Assembly (NCBI GenBank): GCA_943704425.1
Contig: CALSCP010002497.1
Location: 128,798-192,797 of the forward strand
Length of the DNA stretch: 64,000 nt
DNA from: Ministeria vibrans ATCC 50519
Taxonomy: Eukaryota > Opisthokonta > Filasterea
Reading direction: 5' to 3'
Within the stretch, counting starts at the first letter, position 1. Every line of letters begins with the position of its first letter. Both the position numbers and the translations under genes were made by a program. Of the stretch, positions 23,542 through 32,181 are shown one piece after another. Under the pieces are notes generated by a model that saw only the letters and a program-made list of their open reading frames with translations, searched no databases and was not told where the DNA came from.

Positions 23542-24403
23542 TTACGACTGAGACTGGGACACGACGCTGGGTCTCTTGTTGAGCTTCTTTGGAATGGCAT
23601 AGGCCGGAGTGAGATAAAAGGCGAGAAGAACGACAAAGGAGAATGCGGTGAGGACAAAGGCAAAGATGCCCGCCGCTTCTGGGAAGCCCTTGTACTGCAC
23701 CAGAGCACCACCGCCAGTGGGGCCCACCACTGCGAGAGAGAAAGGAGGGAGAAATGAATAAAGTGATACATGAGCGACAGGCGACGTGTCTGCGCAGTGC
23801 AGTGCGTAAGTGACATGATAAGACACTTTGAATGTTGAGCGGGAGTTGAGAGCACACCGAGTGAATGTTGTGTTGTATACCTGCTCCAATTCCGAGCGCG
23901 GCACTGAGCAATCCTCCAAGAACACTGTAGACTTCCTCTTGACGAAGCACTCGCCACTCCGCTGAGCCCTCAATGGGCTGCGCATGCCCTTCCTCTGCTG
24001 CTGCTGTTGATGATGAAGTGTCATCGTCGTTGATGGCGGTGGCGAGAAGGGCCGACTGCTCAGTGGCACTGTTAATGTGCTCGCGTGGCGCCACAGTGAC
24101 ACCACCGGTGAGGCCCAGCCGATCGTTCATAAGACAACTCATGGCAGGCAGACACGGAACCATTGTGAAGGCCGCGCCAATGCCCAAGAGGACTAGCGAG
24201 AAGATGAACAGCCACAGGTCCATCACGTCGGGTGGAAGGTGCTTGGCAATCGGAGGGTAGGGACCGAGAAAAAGGAAGCACACACATAGTGTGTTAATGC
24301 CGAGGAAGATGGGCACGCAGTGGCTTGCGCGGTCGGCAATCATCCCACTGACAGGTGCAAGAACCGCGTAGACGAGAGTGGGCGTCATGAACAGCAATCC
24401 GAC
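23542..24403 (-). CDS. SLC18B1-like MFS transporter, 3' half only (5' truncated)
   Basis: Two exons (24403-23881 and 23729-23542) encode the last 236 residues of a major facilitator protein. Visible membrane segments correspond to TM7-12: VGLLFMTPTLVYAVLAPVSG with the MFS loop GMIADR, then LGINTLCVCFLFLGPYPP, LWLFIFSLVLLGIGAAFTMV, LGGLLSAALGIGA, GPTGGGALVQYKG and FAFVLTAFSFVVLLAFYL. Pattern and order match SLC18B1 (vesicular polyamine transporter family). The first exon here starts at a good acceptor (cag before 24403), so upstream exons with TM1-6 must exist, but upstream on this strand is only a (CT)n tract and then the opposite-strand thymidylate kinase. The N-terminal half is nowhere in the window. 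This is a truncated gene or an assembly break. Confidence 0.82.
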
Positions 24404-24481
24404 CTGTTCGGTAAGAGTATATGTATGTGTGACGAGAGGGAAAGAGAGAGAGAGAGGAGGAGGGAGGGAGAAAGATGCAAG

Positions 24482-24584
<103 letters not shown>

Positions 24585-24596
24585 GGAGGAAAGAAG

Positions 24597-24690
24597 GAAA
24601 GTGACAAAGAGAAACAAAGTGATAGAGGGAAACAAAGTGACATAGAGAAACAAAGTGATAGAGAGAAACAAAGTGATAGAGGGAGAGAGC
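24597..24690. repeat. About 20-base purine-rich minisatellite (unit GAAACAAAGTGATAGAG)
   Basis: Four to five near-identical copies of a unit containing ACAAAGTGATAGAG. Single and double copies of the same word, in either orientation, recur near 25540-25650, 30005-30046, 31035-31190, 31282-31300 and 56664-56690. Confidence 0.85.
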
Positions 24691-24773
24691 AAATGGGTGA
24701 GACATCCGTGCACGCATATAGCGTTGGTTAGGGTTGTGTATAATGCTTGTTTTGTTTAATTAACACACTGCAG

Positions 24774-25450
24774 AGATTCTATCAAGTCACGCCTGGAGTC
24801 GGGCGAGACAGTCGTTGTGGACCGGTATGCATATTCGGGCGTTGCCTTTTCGGCTGCCAAGGTAAAGATGGAGAACAAAAGTAGTACTGCTACAGACGTT
24901 GTGACCAATTTTAAACGACAATAGGGACTTGATGTGGACTGGTGTGCGAGTTCGGACAAGGGACTGCCGAAACCTGACGCACTTATTTATCTCGACATTT
25001 CCGTTGATGAAGCAGCAAAACGGTACTTGCAAGGAGATGCAACGATAGTATGTGATATAATGATTTTCATGATGTTTGTATAGAGGGGCGTATGGAGAAG
25101 AGAAGTATGAGACGCGCGAGTTGCAAGAAAAGGTCAAAAAGGTGTTTGATACGTTGAAAGATTCTTCTTGGAAGGTGAGAAGAAAAAACACACGGGAATG
25201 AACACAATGTGAACAAACAAGTCTTTTTTCCCCAAGGTGTTGGACGCGACTAAGAGTGCGGATGATCTGCACTTAGAGACCGTTGAGATTGCGTTAGAGG
25301 TAAACAAGGGAGAAGAAGAACGATAGAGAGACTGAGACAGATATTGGGTGAGAATCACAGTGAGAGTCAACACGTTTGTCTGCTTTTTGTCTTCTGCTGT
25401 AGACCATTGCCAGAGTAAAGACTCTTCCCATTGGAAAGTTGTGGGAATGA
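24774..25450 (+). CDS. DTYMK: Thymidylate kinase, 3' part (exons 4-8) of the split gene
   Basis: Exons 24774-24861, 24925-25022, 25084-25174, 25237-25299 and 25403-25450 encode the C-terminal 129 residues. Key segments are the DRY motif in VVVDRYAYSGVAFSAAKG, the LID/dTMP-binding region DVDWCASSDKGLPKPD, LIYLDISVDEAAKRGAYGEEKYE, WKVLDATKSADDLH and the end LPIGKLWE. The first exon begins with one base that completes a Leu codon with exon 3 at 6503, giving NRWEALDSIKSRLESG, which aligns without gap to other eukaryotic enzymes. Nothing at the 5' side could serve as an alternative start. The part therefore belongs to the same gene as 6124-6503, 18.3 kb away. Confidence 0.93.
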
Positions 25451-25536
25451 ACAACAAGCGGAAAAAATTGAAATATCATCCACAAGCACCAAACGATCAA
25501 ACGGGAATTCGATTGTTCCTCTCATCCTTTGTTCTT

Positions 25537-25696
25537 TTTATCACTTTGAATCAGTTCGTTACTATCACTTTGTCTCCTCTCTATCACCTTGTTTTTTTCT
25601 CCCCTCCTTTGTCTCTCTATCACTTTGTTTCTTTCTCCCTCCTCTCTCTTTCTTTCTTCTTTCTTTCTTCTTTCTTTCTTTCTTTCTTTCTTTTTG
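25537..25696. repeat. Pyrimidine-rich low-complexity tract with TATCACTTTG words and (CTTT)n
   Basis: Lies between the thymidylate kinase stop and the stop of the convergent beta-helix gene. It holds several copies of TATCACTTTG (reverse complement of the minisatellite word) followed by about ten CTTT units at 25656-25695. Confidence 0.85.
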
Positions 25697-27314
25697 TCAC
25701 ACACCCGAATGAAGTCGTTCCGACTGATCCACTTCACACGTGACAACAACACCAGGGTGAGAGGAAGGCAGACGGACCGTGAGTTCAAGGGCAGCAAAGG
25801 GTTCGAGGGAATGCGGAATGACTGTGTCGTCTGCTGTTGCGACTGTTGCCTGCGTGTTGGAGATCAACGATTGAACGGAGCACAGCGCGTATGCAATGGG
25901 AATGCGTGGAAAGAGTAAGTCGGGCGCAAAATTGAACTTGGCTTGATTCTGATTGGCGGGAACGGTGACGGAACGGACTGCGCGAGTGCTGCGGACTGTC
26001 CACTTGTCGTCGGCTACATTCCCGCTGAAGATAACATTGCGTGCGCGTTTGAACTGTCCGTTGACAACCACCGACGCGTTGCTGTACTTCTCCTCGCTGG
26101 CCCATCGGTTGTTGGAGACAACCACACTCGAGATTTCACTGTTGCTGTCCGATTGAAAGACCAGATTGGCACTACGAAAAGAAGAAGGGGAGGAGGAGGT
26201 TTAGATAAATACTGCTGGTTGAACAAGCACGTGCCGTGCGAGAAAAAGGTTGTTTGCCACGACAGCACTGTGTGGGTCGACAATGACAAGTGGGCAAAAG
26301 TCGAGGTAGGAGTCGATGACTTTGCCATTGCCCTTGACGAGTTTGATGCCTACGCCGCCCAAATTGGTCGCGAGATTCCACGTGTGCACGCCGCTGATCT
26401 GATTGGCGCCATTCTGTGAAATAACTCCCGTCTTGCCCGACCAGATGATGACCGACGTCACGTAACAATCGTGTTCGGAGCCCTGCAATGCAATGGCTGT
26501 CGCACTGCTGACACCTGCGGACGCACCTGGTGCAAACTGGCCCAGCCACGAGTTGTGGATGTACCCTCCGCCTGTACCGTTCATAGTGATGCCATAATCG
26601 TGAAAGCCAAAGATCATCACCTGAACAAGATTATAGTATATAGATGGTTGACGAGTCAACAATTCGAGTCAATCCATGCAATCATTCCTTCCTTCATACC
26701 GCCGGTCCAATGTTGACATACTGACCGTTGAGAACGGACAGGGCGGTGCCAAGAGTGGACGTTCCATTGATAGTCAGGCGACTTATGTCAAGGTTGAGCA
26801 CGCCGTGGCCCTTCTCGGCTGAGCTTGGGGCAATGTCGAGGAGCGTTGCACCTGCAGGGAACGATTCTGCCGCGTTGAGCTGTCCGCCGCCAATGCTATA
26901 CCCTGAGAAGCCCGCTGGAATGACAATGGGACGAGAGACAGTGTAGGTGGCGCCTGTGAGGTCGAGAAAGGCCCCGCCAATGTCAGTCATGGGCAAAGAT
27001 GAGTGGGGAAACATGGCGTCGATAAGTTTGTCAAACGCGTCGGAACTATCCTTTAAACCCGTCGGATCTCCGCCGAAATCTGACGGTCTAAACACTCCCT
27101 GAGACGATGCATCTGGATGGGCGTCATATCTACTCGCAGCAGAGTCGTAGGCGTTGGCGAGGACGCGCTCAATGGTTTGTTGACGATGCGTGGGGAAATG
27201 ATGGCGCAGTGGCACGCTGGAGAAACCCGAGCACTCGCCGAGTCCATGGCGACACGGATGTACTCCGTGTGCCACTGTGACTGCAAATACCAGCGAGATA
27301 AAGAGGGTAATCAT
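25697..27314 (-). CDS. Secreted right-handed beta-helix protein, pectate-lyase-3 superfamily
   Basis: A signal peptide (MITLFISLVFAVTVAHG) leads into FRPSDFGGDPTGLKDSSDAF, the standard entry of Pectate_lyase_3 / polygalacturonase-like beta-helix proteins. Repeating short strands rich in G, N, S and V follow: LNLDISRLTINGTS, VMIFGFHDYGITMNGTGGG, ISSVVVSNNRW, NVIFSGNV. Exons are 27314-26700, 26620 to about 26230, and 26171-25697, about 498 residues. Such proteins cleave or bind polysaccharides; catalytic residues cannot be assigned by eye. Oddity: the second and third exons join only if one base is removed from the run of five A at 26243-26247 (T on the sense strand). With four, the join reads NNLFSHGTANLVFQS. 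This suggests an indel, or less likely a decayed gene. Divergent from the next secreted-protein gene, 68 bases between start codons. Confidence 0.78.
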
Positions 27315-27382
27315 AAATGAAGATCAAAAATGAATATCTGAGTAGTTAGTTTCATACAGATTCAGATTTATCCTTTCTGAGT
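27315..27382. promoter_or_regulatory. Short bidirectional promoter region between two secreted-protein genes
   Basis: Only 68 bases separate the start codons of the beta-helix gene (minus) and the secreted protein of unknown family (plus). Both promoters and 5' UTRs must overlap here or extend into the neighbouring coding sequence. No motif is identified. Confidence 0.5.
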
Positions 27383-29389
27383 ATGAGACGACTGTTTATC
27401 GTTGCACTGGCGCTGGGAGCGTGCGTGGCCGTGGCGAGAGCGGCGGCCGAAGCGTGCGATATTTCTGTGTCTCGTCGGAACGAAATTCGCTCAGCGGCTT
27501 TTACCGCACTCCAAGCAGACGGATTCTCTGTGGAACAAGGTGTGTGGGGTGGGTTAACAGTGTTGGTGCTCGCTCACGACACGAGTTTAAAGCAAAGAAT
27601 TCGTTTTTTCGTTCTTTTTTCCTTTCCTCATCTTCTCGTTCAGATGGATTTATGGATTGCTCGGGAGTTTGCAAAGAATGGTCGCCCACTTGCTGGGGCG
27701 AGAACCCTTCCTCGCCATACTGTCGCTACCGCATGAAATCGCCTCTGTTTGGCAAGCTGAGTAAGTGTGTGTGAGCTTTTGGTGTGTGTGTGTGTGTGTT
27801 GGGTTTGTTTGTTGACTTTATCGCAGACGTTCCTGTGTACCAGATGAGGGCTGACGAGGCTATTGTCTACTACGGGTGCTCGCCACCGACGAGTCGCTAC
27901 TTTGGCTTCCAATCCTATGCGTTCATCAGCGACTATAAGCTTCTCTTTGCCTCCTTGGGCGACTCCACCAACATCGAGGTGCACTACGCTACTACACCGC
28001 TCGTGTTGTTGTTCTCGCCGACTCACCGCCAGCCTCTTGTTTAGACGGTCAATGTTACGTCGCGGGACAAGTCACCGTTTAATCGAGAGATGCTGTTCAT
28101 TACCTCGGCGGACGCGCGCACTGCAGCATCCATTGCAACGGCGTTTGTCAAGGCGGGCGCTGCGTCAACCGCCGTCAATGTCGATCCCATTTACGACACA
28201 GCCAGTCTTAAAATTGATCCCATTGGCAACGGTCTTGGTCACACCGTTTTGGCGACACTCTATCGTGTGGCTGCGTGCGAGAACAAGACGGCGTGCGAAG
28301 CGTACAAAGCACAAAAGACTGAGCTATTTCGTGTCAAGCACACTCACGCGCCGACTCCCGCCAATGTGCCCATTGCAATGCCACCGCTGCGCACACGCGA
28401 CAACACACACAACGAAGACGCGTACAGCAGTGCGATGGCACAACTCGTAAGTAGCGTAACGCAACACTACACGCGCGACGGGACAGTGCGTCTGGCGAGC
28501 ACGGACACTCTTTTGCCGTTGTACATCAACGGCCGTGACTGCATCACAGACGGCACGGACTGCCTTGGCGACACACGCGACGCCCTCTACTCGGACGGTG
28601 ACGAGGCGCTGCGCATGCTGTTCACTCGTCCGTCGGACCAGTCGCGCGTGCTTGCACCCTTCACCAACGCAACGGCACTCTCACAGCTGACCGCACGCAC
28701 TGAGCTCGCCCGTCACGCTGTCCAAGTTCAACCCAACGGCCCCGAATGGCCCCTCACCAACGACACGCGCGACTTTCTTGTCGTCATTGGTGTGCTCCAT
28801 CACCTGACCAAACCAATCGGTAGGCAGTATGCCAAAAGCAGCACTGTTGGTGACTCAAACACACCTTCCCACCACACTCACGCCAATTCCTTACACAGCG
28901 AAAGCGACCTACAGCAATCTCGCAGCATACTATGTCGACAAGCAAATGGGAGTCGGGGCTGTGCTAGACTCCGACATGCGCCTCTCCGCAGTTCCCTTTC
29001 TGCCTCATTCTTCACCCTTTGCCGATTCCCTCTACGTCCAAAAATTCTCTCGATCCTGCGGTACCACATTTTCCCACAAGCAAACAAGCACAAGCGAACG
29101 AACAACAACAACATTACTAAGCGCACATACAATGATACTATTAAACAAGCAACTACGCAGTCGAGCACGCATGCCCCTCTTTACTCACTGTGACCAATTT
29201 TTTACGTCTCTCATTCTAGACGACCCTTCGTTTTGCTTCCGCGTCCCTGTGTCCTTTCCGGGCGTGCCCCTCTCCGCCAACATGTCCTTTGTCGAGCGCG
29301 CGTACCTCCAGCCGTCTACTCACGTTGGTCCCGATGGCCATTCCTTACAACACCCTATCGTCCTTCATTTTCTTCCCAGCAAGAAATGA
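27383..29389 (+). CDS. Secreted protein of unknown function, Cys-containing
   Basis: Exons 27383-27539, 27644-27760, 27827-27978, 28045-28819, 28899-29060 and 29220-29389 join in phase to 510 residues. A signal peptide ([20 protein letters not shown]) is clear. Segments that look conserved are [34 protein letters not shown] with FQSYAF after it, [47 protein letters not shown] and [19 protein letters not shown] recall unnamed secreted proteins with a 'GC.PP..RYF' phrase in several microbial eukaryotes, but know no function or fold. Many N-glycosylation sequons (NVT, NKT, NAT, NDT) agree with secretion. The 79-base intron at 28820-28898 removes an apparent frame change. Shares a 68-base divergent promoter with the beta-helix gene, so joint expression is plausible. 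Confidence 0.78.
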
Positions 29390-29406
29390 ATGCACCAGTT
29401 CTTTTT

Positions 29407-29690
29407 TTAATCGTCAAAATCATCCATTTGCGGCACTGAAATGTTCTCAAAGAAGTCATTGACACTCTGAGGGGTCTCAAAAGGAGCACTATCGCGGTGT
29501 GTGGGACCAGAAGAAGAGGATCCGGCGTCACGTTTGACGCGTGGGGAGGCGGTGGCGGACGGAGAAGCACTTGTGTCCAGGACGGCATCCGCATCGGATG
29601 ATAAGTTAGTGACAAGGTCGTTAAGTTGTGTCTATGAATGTGTGTGCAGAGAGAGAAAGAAGAGAGTGAGTGAGTGAGCGAGTGTGTATG

Positions 29691-29730
<40 letters not shown>

Positions 29731-30940
29731 ACCGCCATTTGACTAAATATGTTGTCAATGTCCTCTTGACGGATCCGCGACCGCTGTTTCTTGTCTTTCT
29801 GGATTGGCTCTGGTTGTGTCTCGGGTGCAGTGGCATTCTCTTCCGTTGCTGCTGCTTCCCCTTCTTCTGCTTCTTCGCCATCATCATCAAACCCATCGAC
29901 GGCCAATTCAGCCACAGCGCCTAGAACAAGTCGTATTGTCAATCCCATGTACAAACAGAGAGATAGATATACACTATCCGTCTTTCTCTTAATTATACCC
30001 GAATCTCTCTCTCTCTCTATCAATTTGTTTCTTTCTCCCTCCTCTCGCTCCCAGTGTGTCTCACCTGCGCCATGTTCATCGTAGACCAGTCTCGCTTGTG
30101 CATCCCCCAATACCTTAAACGCCAGTGACACTTGGTAGAACTTAATCTTTGCTTCGTTCGAGGGATTTTTGTCTGGATGGTATTTCAATGCGAGTTTTCG
30201 ATAGGCCTAACAGACAAAGGAGAGTGCGCGTGTGAGAATTCTTGCACAGAATGTCTTGTCATTTGTACCTTTTTGACTTCTTTTTGCGTTGCACTGTTGC
30301 CAATTTCCAATACCATGTAGTAACTCGGTGCATTCACTGCCTTTTTAGCATTTTCCGCCGCACGAGCAGAGCGCGCCTATAAGAAAATTGAAGTAAAACC
30401 CCTGTAATTCGAAAAGCGCGCCCTTTTTTCTTATGAATGAACTGTTCTGTTCACCTGCTGTCTCATTTGCTCTTTTTGCTCCTCCGTCATGTTAACTTCG
30501 AGTCCGTGGATGGCTGCACGAGCAGAGCCGGTGGACGCCACATCGATTGGTGTCTGTCCCTTTCTGCAATGGTGCACATCAGTCCGTCATTTTCATTCGC
30601 CTCTGTCTCTCCTGTCGTCTCTCTCTTTTCGTTACCTATCTTTGATTGCCATGTTTGCACCCGATTTGATGAGTGCCGTGATGGCTTTGAGTTGGTTGTT
30701 TTTGGAAGCGTAGTGAAGAGGTGTCATTCCAGCATCGTCGCAGGCAGAGACATTGGCCTTGAACTTGGCCAGCAAACAGATGAGCTGTTCGTTGTCGGCT
30801 TCCGCTGCATAGTGCAGCGGCGTTTTGCCATTGGGACCCACTGCATCAACATTGGCACATGCCTTGTCCAGTAGAAACCTAGTCACATCTTCGTTCTTCT
30901 CAAGAACCGCAAGGTGTAGCGCAGTCTCATCCATGGATGT

Positions 30941-31029
<89 letters not shown>

Positions 31030-31050
31030 AAGGAGAGGGAAAGAACAAAG

Positions 31051-31145
<95 letters not shown>

Positions 31146-31178
31146 AACAAGTGATAGAGAGAGAGAGAAAGAAACAAG

Positions 31179-31276
<98 letters not shown>

Positions 31277-31292
31277 GAGGGAAAGAACAAAG

Positions 31293-31362
<70 letters not shown>

Positions 31363-31949
31363 GATCGAAAGAAAGTTAGTGCATTCCAGTTGGGCTCAAA
31401 GCAGCGGCGCACACCCACGCCACTCGGACACTATCCTCGGAGCAGTGTCCTCGGGCACGGTGCGGGCAAAGGAAAGAGCGATCGAGCGCGATACGGATGA
31501 TCTCGTCTGAGGGTATACGTCACCGATAAGCCCCTCAGCGCGCGTCGCGACACTCTCCCGTACTGGGCGGAAACTGGGTCTCTCGGCGATAAGCAGCTGC
31601 TCATACACAGTACAGCGCAGCATGCCAATGCCGCGGCAACGTGCGAGCGACTGTGGGAGCGCCTGTACAGGCGAGACTGGGACACAACAGGGGATGCTTT
31701 GTCGGTTTTTTTTTTTATAGATTTCACCTTAACAGTCGCATCGGCTCCAGAATCAAGCAAAAACTCGGCCATGAAGGCGTCGCCCTTCTCGGCAGCGATA
31801 TGGAGTGCATTCTTTCCCGACGAGTCTTTTTCGTTCACGTCAATCGGAACAATTTTACGCAATGTCAATTTTGGACGGTAAGTGATCATCTTCTTCGCCT
31901 CGTGCACATCGCCGCGGCGAACAGCCGCAAAAAACTCCTTTCTACCCAT
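29407..31949 (-). CDS. Ankyrin-repeat protein with C-terminal-half J domain (DnaJ)
   Basis: Seven exons (31949-31728, 30940-30636, 30563-30455, 30376-30269, 30206-30065, 29920-29733, 29631-29407) give 432 residues. Residues about 10-190 are five ankyrin repeats ([89 protein letters not shown]). A J domain follows (about 235-300): [35 protein letters not shown] with the HPD loop, [17 protein letters not shown]. The acidic tail has an FFENI-like segment and ends VPQMDDFDD. The HPD loop should stimulate an Hsp70 ATPase; the ankyrin repeats may hold the client. No Zn-finger or client-binding DnaJ domain is present. Introns hold a (GT)n and a large (GA)n repeat. Confidence 0.88.
30942..31354. repeat. 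Compound (GA)n array in intron 1 of the ankyrin-DnaJ gene
   Basis: About 410 bases of GA repeats broken by short inserts. One insert (AAAGGAGAGGGAAAGAACAA and on into AGTGATAGAG) occurs twice, at 31029 and 31271, a 242-base spacing; another (AAAGAAACAAGTGATAGAG) occurs twice 27 bases apart at 31141. This indicates larger unit duplications inside the array. Confidence 0.93.
31375..31710. other. GC-rich unexplained stretch inside intron 1 of the ankyrin-DnaJ gene
   Basis: About 330 bases with coding-like GC content in an otherwise AT/GA-rich intron. Followed on the plus strand by a run of 12 T. Translations on both strands give no family I know. It may be an inserted element fragment or an alternative exon; the flanking exons splice correctly without it. 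Confidence 0.5.
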
Positions 31950-32181
31950 TCGTCGTGAGACGTGGTGTTTTTCGAATTGAATAAAAAAAAGTGTCACGTA
32001 AAGTCGTAAACACAAAACGGTAAGTGATCACTAAGTGTGCGGATTCTTTCAATAAAATCAACACTCGCCATCAAAATGGGGCAGTGAACTAGAGTGATGC
32101 TTTTCTTTTATTGTAGGAGGCAGGAATGTGAGATGGTTTCTGCAGACTTATTGTGAAAAGAAAGAATCAAGTTGTTTATGT

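Noticed and set aside
28801-28900. Apparent frameshift in the secreted protein of unknown family (two overlapping frames)
   Set aside because: A 79-base GT-AG intron (28820-28898) joins HHLTKPI to AKATYSN in phase, so no frameshift is needed.
30942-31418. Long open frames encoding Ser-Leu or Arg-Glu repeats over (GA)n
   Set aside because: They are translations of a dinucleotide repeat inside an intron; the same applies at 6514-6600 and 24486-24720.
31396-31623. Minus-strand frame starting [11 protein letters not shown] as a nested gene in the ankyrin-DnaJ intron
   Set aside because: No family match, and the flanking exons splice cleanly over it. Kept only as an unexplained GC-rich stretch.
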